Source of the DNA: JBQCEE01 sp051960575
GTDB lineage: Bacteria > Actinomycetota > Actinomycetes > Mycobacteriales > Jatrophihabitantaceae
Assembly: GCF_051960575.1 (NCBI RefSeq)
Contig: NZ_JBQCEE010000141.1
Location: 1-15,743, forward strand
Length of the DNA: 15,743 bases
Reading direction: 5' to 3'
Shown here: positions 9,840 to 15,743 of the stretch, piece by piece
Position numbering within the stretch: the stretch's first letter is position 1
Layout: every line of letters starts with the position of its first letter
Program-made: the position numbers and the translations under genes
The notes under the pieces: model-generated
The model's database searches: none
Seen by the model: only the letters and a program-made list of their open reading frames with translations
Told to the model about the DNA's origin: nothing

Positions 9840-10268
9840 TCAGGTGACGACGGACCGCCTGAGGCGGCGGCGCCGGCGCCAGGAGTGGACGACCAGGTAG
9901 GCCGCGAGGATCACGCCGGTCAGCGCGTGCCGGCGGATGCGGGTGCGCCCGTCCAGCCAGTCCCACAGGCCTGAGACGAGCATCCCTGCGGTCAGCAGGG
10001 TCAGGATGGCGTCGGACGTCGCGAGCCTGCTGCTGGGCGACGCGAACGGTCGAGGTGGGGCCAGCGACCGCAGCAGCCGCCGACCGGTTCGTCGGCGCTG
10101 CGCGAGATGGACGACGACCAGCCAGACGAACGCGAGTCCCAGGCCGATGTGGAGCGCCAGGTCCGGCTCGAGGACGAGGGACAGGACGGCGGTGCCGATC
10201 AGACCGGCGTGCACCAACGTCCGCGTCGCACGACTTCGTCCGATTGGGTGAGCCGCGGCGGAACGCAC
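9840..10268 (-). CDS. Small four-helix membrane protein with cytochrome b-like histidine pairs
   Basis: 142 residues from the chosen start, with four predicted membrane helices at about 18-34, 38-55, 86-103 and 115-130. H40 and H54 lie in helix 2, and H114 and H128 in helix 4; each pair is 14 residues apart. This is the same spacing as the heme-ligand pairs in helices B and D of cytochrome b, so a transmembrane di-heme protein is a reasonable prediction. It resembles DUF4405-type actinobacterial proteins, from memory only. The ends are strongly basic (RRRRRLRRS at the C-terminus). I chose the GTG at 10268 because GAGG lies eight bases upstream. A longer version from a GTG at 10403 adds 45 low-complexity residues. 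It is convergent with parC. No redox partner gene is adjacent, so its role is unknown. Confidence 0.65.
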   Translation of the reverse strand: MRSAAAHPIGRSRATRTLVHAGLIGTAVLSLVLEPDLALHIGLGLAFVWLVVVHLAQRRRTGRRLLRSLAPPRPFASPSSRLATSDAILTLLTAGMLVSGLWDWLDGRTRIRRHALTGVILAAYLVVHSWRRRRRLRRSVVT

Positions 10269-10417
10269 ATCGCGATCCTCGTGCGGACAGGTGTTGGCGG
10301 CATCGGGGGAAGGCCCGAGATCGACCCTGGTCGTCCGGGCCGCCGACTGACCGACCAGAGCGTTGCGCCGCGCGACGACAGTGGCACGGTCCTTCGCAGG
10401 CACAGCGGCCGTCGTGA

Positions 10418-10629
10418 TCAGGAGCGTCGCGCGACGACGTAGATCGGCACGATTACACGAAGACCAACAAGCAGGCCACGGCCCAGGCCTCAGGGGTCTC
10501 GATCGTCAGGGCGCCGAGACGGAGGACGACCGGCGTTCCCCGCCTCGCCCACTGCCGCGCATCCAGCAGTACCCAGAGGTCGAGGCAGACGACGACGCCC
10601 ACGGCGAGCAGGACGCCCAGGACCGTCAC
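10418..10629 (-). pseudogene. Small two-helix membrane protein with a one-base frameshift near its end
   Basis: From the GTG at 10629 the frame gives 58 residues and stops at 10453-10455. It has a helix VLGVLLAVGVVVCLDLWVLL, a polar middle (DARQWARRGTPVVLRLGALT), then IETPEAWAVACLLVFV, which ends abruptly inside a second hydrophobic helix. In the neighbouring frame the next codons read VIVPIYVVARRS and stop at 10418-10420. That completes the helix and gives it a basic end. The total, 212 bases, is one short of 71 codons, so a single-base loss at about 10453-10460 explains it. I do not know the function. No ribosome site is obvious at the GTG, so the start is uncertain. A sequencing error is as likely as real decay. 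Confidence 0.55.
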
Positions 10630-10706
10630 GCGGCGCAGGGTAGCAACGCTCGGCCTCCCGCCGAGATCATGCGGGAAGGCGGCCGCACGACCGAGCGCGG
10701 TCGAGG

Positions 10707-11432
10707 TCAGGCCTGGTCGGCGCGAGGGACAGCCCGGTAGCCGGCCGCAGCCAACCACTCGCGAGCCCGACCGCGGCGGCGGTCGTCGGCGAAGGTGAAC
10801 CACTCGTCCCGGTCCTCCGGCGAGTCGGCCAGCGCGTCCCTGAACCGCCGGAACGCGCCGCGGCCTTCGATCGCGGACTCGAGACGACGCCGCAACCGGT
10901 CGTCGGTGCGCGTCGCGGCGAAGTCGACCATGTCGCGGTAGGCCGCCCGCGACCCGAGCGGCTCGACGTCGAGCCAGCGGGCGTCCTCGTCGGTCACTCC
11001 CCCGTCCTCGTCGCCCCCGAAGACGTCGAGTCCGGCGTCGTCGTCGAAGGTGGACTCCGGCCAGCTCTCGCCCGTGGTCAGGTCGAGTCGTCCGCCCTCA
11101 GCGTCGGCGCCACCGTCGAGCAGATCGGCAAGCTGGTCGAGGTCGGCGTGGAGCGGCGTGAGGTCGGGAATGCCGTCGCGGATCCCGCGGGCATGGTCGA
11201 TCGCATCCGCGAGCTCCTCGTCGCCGGCGGCGCCGCGCCGGTGCAGCGCGGCAGCGCACCGCCGCGCGAACAACTCCGCCGAAGCAGCGTCGCTCGCCAG
11301 GGCGACCAGGACGAGCTCGCCCACCCGCTGCAGCGGGCCGTCGAGTCCGAGCTCGACCGCCAGCCGCAACGCCGCCTGACCGTCGCCGCCGTGCAGCACC
11401 GCCCGCACCGCTCGCGCCCGCTCGTGCTCCAC
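10707..11432 (-). CDS. UPF0158 family protein
   Basis: A soluble, acidic protein of 241 residues from the chosen GTG at 11432 (AGGA about nine bases upstream). A GTG at 11537 would add 35 residues of weak coding character. The C-terminal 120 residues carry the UPF0158 pattern: GRLDLTTGESW, then LDVEPLGSRAAYRDMVDFA, then RLESAIEGRGAFRRFRDAL, and a closing DEWFTFADDR followed by REWLAAAGY. The N-terminal half (ARAVRAVLHGGDGQAALRLA and after) is helical and not recognised. The family has no established function that I can cite. It stands 77 bases upstream of the small membrane gene on the same strand and may share a transcript with it. Confidence 0.75.
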   Translation of the reverse strand: MEHERARAVRAVLHGGDGQAALRLAVELGLDGPLQRVGELVLVALASDAASAELFARRCAAALHRRGAAGDEELADAIDHARGIRDGIPDLTPLHADLDQLADLLDGGADAEGGRLDLTTGESWPESTFDDDAGLDVFGGDEDGGVTDEDARWLDVEPLGSRAAYRDMVDFAATRTDDRLRRRLESAIEGRGAFRRFRDALADSPEDRDEWFTFADDRRRGRAREWLAAAGYRAVPRADQA

Positions 11433-11733
11433 ATCGCCATCCTGCCCCGCCAAGCCCCCACGTCGTCCGCGAATGGGAACGTCGATACCCGACCCCGCCT
11501 GGTCGATGCCGAGGCGACTCAGCGCTCGGTAGGCCACTGTCGCAGCGGCGGGAGCGCAGCTGCACCGCCTTCGACGTGGTGTCGAGGTGCATCAGGGGGT
11601 TCTCCGGCCTGACGAGGTCCTGCCGGCGCCAGTCCGAAGGCACTGCTGACACGGCGTACCGGCCACTACGCTGCGGCGGTGGCCCGTCTCGAGTTGGTGG
11701 ATCCCCACGCTGAGGCGCACCGGGCAGGCCGCC
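11433..11733. other. 301 bases between genes with a coding-like remnant on the minus strand
   Basis: No complete gene is visible. On the minus strand, from a GTG at 11652 (or ATG at 11592) to about 11535, one frame has G or C in the third position of nearly every codon, as real genes here do. It reads SDWRRQDLVRPENPLMHLD, then TTSKAVQLRSRRC, after which the bias fades. This frame differs from the UPF0158 frame by one base, so it may be a frameshifted N-terminus of that gene or an unrelated remnant. The plus-strand ribosome site for the next gene (GGGCAGG, about 11722-11728) lies at the right end. Confidence 0.4.
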
Positions 11734-12246
11734 ATGAGCGGCGTGTCATGCCTCGGCTCGGGTGATCGGCACATGCTGTATCTCGCGGCCGCCGGGATCG
11801 TCTTCGGGATCAACCTGATTCCGGCCTTCGGTCCACCGTCGTGGGCCGTGCTGGTGCTGCTCAAGCTCCACTGGCACCTCAACGGTGTTGCCCTTGTCGT
11901 GGTCGGCGCGACGGCAGCAGGCTCTGGACGCTACCTGCTCGCCCTCGCGACGAGACAGGTCCGCGGCCGCTTGAGCGAGCGCCGGCGCGAGAATCTCCAG
12001 GCCGCGAAGGACGCGCTGACAGGTCACCGTGTCGGGGCGGCGGTCGGGCTCGGCCTCTTCGCGCTGTCGCCGCTCCCGTCTGCTCAGCTCTTCGAAGCCG
12101 CGGGGATCTTGTCCGTTCCATTGTTGCCGTTGACAGCGGCATTCTTCGCCGGGCGGGTCGTCAGCTACTCGATCTACGTCGGGGCGGCGTCACTGGCTCA
12201 ACACACCTACGGCTCGGTCCTCACGTCGACTCTCCGCTCCCCATGA
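11734..12246 (+). CDS. VTT/DedA-like membrane protein, cut short by an in-frame TGA
   Basis: A hydrophobic protein of 170 residues as read, resembling the VTT (DedA/TVP38-like) superfamily. The N-terminal helix AAAGIVFGINLIPAFGPP leads to a re-entrant Pro-rich segment. Next are a charged linker GRLSERRRENLQAAKDAL and the motif LFALSPLPSAQLFEAAGIL, then AAFFAGRVVSYSIYVGAA. It stops in TSTLRSP, followed in the same frame by another 32 sense codons (12247-12342) containing a hydrophobic segment and a basic tail. The complete protein would be about 203 residues, close to normal VTT size, so TGA (12244-12246) likely replaces TGG (Trp). I chose the ATG at 11734 (GGGCAGG six bases upstream); an ATG at 11773 is also possible. 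Substrate and function are unknown. A lower GC3 than its neighbours hints at different ancestry. Confidence 0.7.
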   Translation: MSGVSCLGSGDRHMLYLAAAGIVFGINLIPAFGPPSWAVLVLLKLHWHLNGVALVVVGATAAGSGRYLLALATRQVRGRLSERRRENLQAAKDALTGHRVGAAVGLGLFALSPLPSAQLFEAAGILSVPLLPLTAAFFAGRVVSYSIYVGAASLAQHTYGSVLTSTLRSP

Positions 12247-12345
12247 GGGATCGCGCTGGAGACCGCCATGATCATCGGGGTCGTGGCACTCACCCAATTG
12301 GACGTTCGCCGTCTCTCTGCGCGGTTGCATCCGCGCCGCAAATGA
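12247..12345 (+). pseudogene. Orphaned C-terminus of the VTT-like gene
   Basis: Directly after the TGA, in the same frame, the sequence encodes GIALETAMIIGVVALTQLD then a basic tail VRRLSARLHPRRK, with its own stop at 12343-12345. About 25 of 32 codons end in G or C. A hydrophobic helix with a positive end is what a membrane protein of this type needs at its C-terminus. It would be expressed only by readthrough, or if the TGA is a sequencing error. Confidence 0.55.
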
Positions 12346-12427
12346 CGTCGGCTCGGGCGGAACGCGTCGCGCAGCATGACGACAGGGATGCGCCTTACCG
12401 GTCGATCTCTCGCGAACTCGAAAACGA

Positions 12428-12457
12428 CTGAACCCCCCAGGGCACTGGGGGGTTCAG
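12428..12457 (-). terminator. Rho-independent terminator of the tRNA operon
   Basis: CTGAACCCCCCA (12428-12439) and TGGGGGGTTCAG (12446-12457) form a perfect 12-bp stem with a six-base loop. On the minus strand the stem is followed by TCGTTTTCG, a short T tract. It lies five bases past the 3' end of tRNA-Glu, exactly where a terminator of that transcript should be. On the plus strand no T tract follows. Confidence 0.9.
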
Positions 12458-12462
12458 GGGTG

Positions 12463-12535
12463 TAGCCCCGACCGGATTCGAACCGGCGCTACCGCCTTGA
12501 GAGGGCGGCGTCCTGGGCCACTAGACGACGGGGCC
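12463..12535 (-). tRNA. tRNA-Glu (anticodon CTC)
   Basis: A 73-base cloverleaf. Acceptor GGCCCCG pairs with CGGGGCT (a G1-U72 wobble). The D-arm begins CGTCTAG. The anticodon stem CCGCC/GGCGG closes the loop CTCTCAA, giving anticodon CTC. The T-arm is GCCGG-TTCGAAT-CCGGT. The genomic bases after position 73 do not encode a complete CCA. It follows tRNA-Gln by 47 bases on the same strand and precedes the terminator, so the two are probably cotranscribed. Confidence 0.95.
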
Positions 12536-12582
12536 CCAGAAACTTCCGTACTGCGATCGTGCTGGGTCGAGCTGCACTGCGC

Positions 12583-12653
12583 TGGGGTACCAGGACTCGA
12601 ACCTAGACTAACTGAACCAGAATCAGTTGGGCTGCCAATTACCCCATACCCCA
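12583..12653 (-). tRNA. tRNA-Gln (anticodon CTG)
   Basis: A 71-base cloverleaf. Acceptor TGGGGTA pairs with TACCCCA. The D-arm stem is GGGT/GCCC. The anticodon stem ACTGA/TCAGT closes the loop TTCTGGT, giving anticodon CTG. The T-arm is CTAGG-TTCGAGT-CCTGG. It is the first gene of a Gln-Glu tRNA pair; a Gln-Glu order is common in actinobacteria. I could not identify its promoter with confidence in 12654-12740. Confidence 0.95.
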
Positions 12654-12755
12654 TGGGATGCGGCCTGGGTTGTCACCCGGACCGACAGTGAACTCTACCC
12701 GATGCCCGCGCGGCCGACGTACACGCCCCTGTCGCCGCTCATGGACGCCGGACGG

Positions 12756-12786
12756 TGACACGGCTCGGTGAGCCGCGACGGTGTCA
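12756..12786. promoter_or_regulatory. Nested inverted repeat upstream of the alcohol dehydrogenase gene
   Basis: TGACAC (12756-12761) pairs with GTGTCA (12781-12786). Inside it GGCTC (12762-12766) pairs with GAGCC (12770-12774) around a GGT loop, with a six-base bulge on the right. It lies 50-80 bases before the dehydrogenase ATG, between it and the tRNA genes. It could be an operator or a leader hairpin; no regulator is identified. Confidence 0.35.
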
Positions 12787-12835
12787 TGGGTACCCGTTGA
12801 GCGGACAACCAATTCCGATCGACGACGGGAAGATC

Positions 12836-13837
12836 ATGCGCGCAGTGCAGGTGGCACAGCAGGGTGGCGGTTTCGAGCAGGTCGAGCGCGAGCGCCCGGA
12901 GCCCGGACGCGGGCAGGTGCTCGTCCGGGTCAACGCCTGCGGCATCTGCCACAGCGACTCGATGGTCTCGGGCGGCTTCGCCAGCGCATACCCGCGCGTC
13001 CCGGGTCACGAGGTCGCCGGCGAGGTCGAGGCGGTCGGTGACGGCGTCGAGCAGTGGCGACCCGGGCAGCGGGTCGGCATCGGCTGGTTCGGCGGTGCCT
13101 GCTTCGTGTGCGCCCCGTGCCGCGACGGCGACTTCATCTCCTGCCAGGTCGGGAGGACGACGGGCCTGACTTCGGACGGCGGGTACGCCGAATACGTCGT
13201 GGCACCCGCCGACGCCCTGGCCGCCATCCCCGATGCGCTGAGCGACGAAGAGGCTGCACCGCTGATGTGCGCGGGTGTCACCACGTACAACGCGCTGCGC
13301 GAGAGCGGCGCGCGGCCCGGCGACGTCGTCGCGGTCATCGGGCTCGGCGTACGGGGACACCTGGGCGTCCAGTACGCCGCGAAGATGGGCTTCGAGACCG
13401 TCGACATCGCCCGCGGCGCCGAGAAGCAGCAGTACGCCGAGCAGCTCGGCGCGCACCACTACCTCGACAGCACGGCCACGGACGTCGCCAAGGCGCTCAC
13501 CGACCTCGGCGGGGCGAAGACCGTGCTCGCCACGGTCACCAACAACGACGCCATGACCGCCACCGTCGGCGGCCTGCGCGCCCGCGGCCGGCTCGTCGTC
13601 GTCGGCGTGCCTGACCAGCCGCTGAGCGTGAACGCCGTCGATCTCATCATGGCCAGCCGCGCCGTGGCGGGGCACGCGTCCGGATCGGCGAAGGATTCGG
13701 AGGACACGCTGCGCTTCGCCGCGCTCACCGGCGTGCGGCCGATGGTCGAGACGGCGCCGCTGTCCGACGTCGACGCCGCCTACCAGCGCATGATGGACGG
13801 CAACGCGCGGTTCCGGATGGTGCTGACGACCCGCTGA
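12836..13837 (+). CDS. Zinc-dependent alcohol dehydrogenase (MDR family)
   Basis: A 333-residue medium-chain dehydrogenase/reductase that oxidises alcohols or reduces aldehydes with NAD(P). Catalytic zinc ligands: C38 in CGICHSD, H58-E59 in PGHE, and C145 in PLMCAGVTTYNAL. The structural zinc site has four cysteines: C89, C92, C95, C103 (spacing 2, 2, 7). The Rossmann motif is IGLGVRGHLGVQYAAKMG (about 168-185). It keeps GxGxxG but has VR where related enzymes usually have GL, which may affect cofactor fit. IARGAEKQQ after the second strand lacks an acidic residue, which leaves NADP open. I chose the ATG at 12836 because GGGAAG lies three bases upstream, and the alignment-type start MRAVQV follows. 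The substrate is unknown. The next gene starts 26 bases later. Confidence 0.9.
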   Translation: MRAVQVAQQGGGFEQVERERPEPGRGQVLVRVNACGICHSDSMVSGGFASAYPRVPGHEVAGEVEAVGDGVEQWRPGQRVGIGWFGGACFVCAPCRDGDFISCQVGRTTGLTSDGGYAEYVVAPADALAAIPDALSDEEAAPLMCAGVTTYNALRESGARPGDVVAVIGLGVRGHLGVQYAAKMGFETVDIARGAEKQQYAEQLGAHHYLDSTATDVAKALTDLGGAKTVLATVTNNDAMTATVGGLRARGRLVVVGVPDQPLSVNAVDLIMASRAVAGHASGSAKDSEDTLRFAALTGVRPMVETAPLSDVDAAYQRMMDGNARFRMVLTTR

Positions 13838-13863
13838 CGCGGGCGCGGCTGCACAATCGCGTC

Positions 13864-14253
13864 GTGGACGAGTTCGGACGTCACGCCGGGTGGTGCGCTC
13901 GCGGGCAGCCGGGCGACGGACGTCGTCGGCTCGATCTGTTCCCCGACTACGCCGCCGAGCTCCCCGTCTGGGATCGCGGCGTCGGCAGATCCGATCTGCA
14001 GCTGTCCCCGCAGCTGCGAGCCGACCTCGCCGCCTGGGGTCGCGAGTGGGAACAGCAGGTCGTCCCGTTCGAGGAGCGCACGGAGCCGCCTGGGTGGCGC
14101 GAGCGATGGACCGAGGACGGCCGGCGCCTCGGCCGCCGATTGGAGGCCGAGACGGGCTGTGTGGTGGTCGTGCTCGAGCCGGACGACCCGGCTCGCGCCG
14201 ACGACTGCCCACAGTGCGGCCGCCCCTGGCTCACCGCGCACGAACCCGACTGA
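13864..14253 (+). CDS. Small protein with a C-terminal CPxCG knuckle, function unknown
   Basis: 129 residues from the GTG at 13864. The middle reads RLDLFPDYAAELPVWDRG, then LSPQLRADLAAWGREWEQ, predicted mostly helical and acidic. It ends in DDCPQCGRPW (C115, C118), half of a zinc ribbon; C11 with H7 could complete a metal site, but this is speculation. I do not recognise a characterised family. CACAAT at 13852-13857 is a -10-like box just before the GTG, so a leaderless transcript is possible, but it could also be read from the dehydrogenase operon 26 bases upstream. It is convergent with the next gene, 24 bases away. Confidence 0.6.
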   Translation: MDEFGRHAGWCARGQPGDGRRRLDLFPDYAAELPVWDRGVGRSDLQLSPQLRADLAAWGREWEQQVVPFEERTEPPGWRERWTEDGRRLGRRLEAETGCVVVVLEPDDPARADDCPQCGRPWLTAHEPD

Positions 14254-14277
14254 GGCCGGCGTACCCGCGACCCGCGG

Positions 14278-15743
14278 TCAGCCGAGGATGAGCTCCGCCG
14301 CCTTCTCGCCGATCATCATCGACGGTGCGTTGGTGTTGCCGCCGGTGATGCTCGGCATGATCGAGGCGTCGGCGACCCGCAGGCCTTCGATGCCGCGCAC
14401 GCGCAGCTGCGGGTCGACCACGGCCCGCTCGTCCACGCCCATCCGGCAGGTGCCGACCGGGTGGTAGACGGTCGTCGCCCGGTTCAGCACCTCCTTCGTT
14501 AACGACTCACGGGTCGGATACTGCGGGCCCGGCGCGATCTCGCAGTCGACTCCCCCGGCGATGTGGTGGGCGGCCATCGTCTCGCGGATGAGCTCCATGC
14601 CGGCGACGAGCGTGTCGATGTCCCGCTGCTCGTCCAGGTAGTTCGGGTCGATGCGCGGGGACGCGAGCGGGTCGGTCGAGGCGAGGCGGAACGTGCCGCG
14701 GCTCTGCGGGTAGATCAGCGTCGACATGATCGTCAGCGCCTGGCGCGGGTCGGGGATGTGGCGGATCGGGGCGTCCTGGTTCGGCGAGGGGTACGACCAC
14801 GGCAGCACGTGGATCTGCAGGTCGGGGATCTCCTGCGCGTACTGCGTGCGCACGAAGCCGACGACCTCGAAGACGCTGCGGGCGAGCCACGTCGAGCCGG
14901 TGCTGAACCGCTCGCGCGCGAAGGCGCGGGCGAAGTAGAACGGATTCGGCTTCCGCAGGGCGGTCGGCATCGCGAAGCTCATCGGCACGAACAGGTGGTC
15001 GTGCAGGTTGTCGCCGACGGGCAGGTCGGCGTGCACCTCGATGCCGAACGCGCGCAGGTGGTCGGCCGGGCCGACGCCGCTGAGCATCAGCACGTGCGGC
15101 GAGCCGTAGACACCGCCGGAGAGGATCACCTCACGCTCGGCGCGGATGGTCTCGCGTCCCTGCTTCGTCAGGATCTCAACACCTGTTGCGCGACCGTTCG
15201 CGATCGTCACCTTCGCGACGTGCGTCTTCGGCAACACGGTCAGGTTGCCCGGCTTCGTGTCGAGGTAGCCGACCGACGTGCTCGACCGCAGCCCGTTGCT
15301 GTTGCTCTGCTGGAAGATCGAGACGCCCTCCTGCTCAGCGGCGTTGTAGTCCTCGTTCTTCTTGACCCCCGCAGTGTCGGCGAGCGCCTCGATGAAGCTC
15401 TCGGACGCGGGCGTGAGCTCCTTGGCCCGGATCACCTTGATCGGACCGCTGCCGCCGCGGTAGTCGGTGGCGCCGTCCTCGAAGGACTCGAAGCGCCGGA
15501 ACGCCGGCAGCACGTCCTCGTACGACCAGCCGGTGTTGCCCTCGGCGGCCCAGTCGTCGTAGTTCTTGCGATTGCCGCGGACGAAGACCATGCCGTTGAT
15601 CGAGCTCGACCCGCCGAGCACCTTGCCGTGCGTCTGCGGGATCTTGCGGCCGAGCGCGTGCTTCTGCTCGACGGTGTAGTGACCCCAGTCGACCGTCTTC
15701 TTCAGCTGGGGGACGCTGTGCATCGGCCCGATCATCCCGGGCT
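14278..15743 (-). CDS. GMC-family oxidoreductase (choline dehydrogenase-like), N-terminus beyond the window
   Basis: An FAD-dependent glucose-methanol-choline oxidoreductase that oxidises an alcohol group. The visible 487 residues run to the window end with no stop upstream; roughly 55-70 residues are missing, including the GxGxxG FAD motif. Seen (numbered from the in-frame ATG at 15735): signature 1 GKVLGGSSSINGMVFVRGN at 37-55, signature 2 near GGVYGSPHVLMLSGVGPADH, and the C-terminal YHPVGTCRMG (H425) and GGNTNAPS (N469). H425 and N469 are 44 residues apart, as are the catalytic His466 and Asn510 of choline oxidase. The substrate is unproven: choline, glycine betaine aldehyde or another alcohol. 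Neither betaine-aldehyde dehydrogenase nor a transporter is seen next to it in the window. Confidence 0.9.
   Translation of the reverse strand, partial: PGMIGPMHSVPQLKKTVDWGHYTVEQKHALGRKIPQTHGKVLGGSSSINGMVFVRGNRKNYDDWAAEGNTGWSYEDVLPAFRRFESFEDGATDYRGGSGPIKVIRAKELTPASESFIEALADTAGVKKNEDYNAAEQEGVSIFQQSNSNGLRSSTSVGYLDTKPGNLTVLPKTHVAKVTIANGRATGVEILTKQGRETIRAEREVILSGGVYGSPHVLMLSGVGPADHLRAFGIEVHADLPVGDNLHDHLFVPMSFAMPTALRKPNPFYFARAFARERFSTGSTWLARSVFEVVGFVRTQYAQEIPDLQIHVLPWSYPSPNQDAPIRHIPDPRQALTIMSTLIYPQSRGTFRLASTDPLASPRIDPNYLDEQRDIDTLVAGMELIRETMAAHHIAGGVDCEIAPGPQYPTRESLTKEVLNRATTVYHPVGTCRMGVDERAVVDPQLRVRGIEGLRVADASIMPSITGGNTNAPSMMIGEKAAELILG

Noticed and set aside
10363..10740. Plus-strand open frame across the small membrane gene
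   Set aside because: Its translation is Arg/Gln/Asp-rich without a motif, and the minus strand has a membrane-helix pattern.
12463..12653. Attachment site or CRISPR-like repeat at the tRNA pair
   Set aside because: No direct repeat of either tRNA 3' end is seen elsewhere in the window, and no integrase or repeat-spacer series is present.
12695..14212. 505-codon minus-strand frame opposite the alcohol dehydrogenase
   Set aside because: It is antisense to a gene with complete zinc-binding motifs and has no domain of its own.

Overview
The window is very GC-rich with coding bias toward G/C in third codon positions. It has GTG starts and GC-rich gene ends, and its proteins look actinobacterial (GyrA-type HPHGDAS quinolone pocket, UPF0158, CarH/LitR-type regulator). 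I read it as chromosomal DNA of a high-GC Actinomycetota species; I do not name a genus. I see no transposase, phage gene, CRISPR array or rRNA. It carries two tRNA genes.

Layout. 1-642 (minus): a broken DMT/EamA permease running off the left edge. 717-1340 (minus): a DedA-family membrane protein. 1440-5096 (plus): a light/B12-type regulator gene (carH/litR-like), then a polyprenyl diphosphate synthase and a CrtI-type desaturase whose start and stop codons overlap. 5217-9822 (plus): a complete type II topoisomerase pair, ParE/GyrB-like then ParC/GyrA-like, best read as topoisomerase IV. 9840-11432 (minus): a small four-helix membrane protein with two His-x13-His helices, a small membrane protein with a frameshift, and a UPF0158 protein. 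11734-12345 (plus): a VTT/DedA-like membrane protein cut short by an in-frame TGA. 12428-12653 (minus): tRNA-Gln(CTG) and tRNA-Glu(CTC) with a strong terminator. 12836-14253 (plus): a zinc alcohol dehydrogenase and a small CPxCG protein. 14278-15743 (minus): a GMC oxidoreductase lacking its N-terminus at the right edge.

How the genes work together. The clearest functional unit is the light-responsive isoprenoid locus. The regulator has the MerR helix-turn-helix, the W-x9-EH motif and the lower-ligand histidine of adenosylcobalamin photoreceptors. A 10-base word is repeated upstream of both its own gene and the synthase gene, so it probably controls itself and the two enzymes. The locus has no phytoene synthase in this window, and the synthase's chain-length pocket looks more like a long-chain enzyme than a typical GGPP synthase, so its product is open. 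ParE and ParC form a second operon. The tRNA pair is a third unit. The remaining genes look like independent chromosomal housekeeping or accessory genes.

Three genes show lesions that can be read directly from the sequence: an internal deletion plus frameshift (1-642), a one-base deletion (10418-10629) and a TGA where tryptophan is expected (12244-12246). Each could be real decay or a sequencing error; the raw sequence cannot decide.
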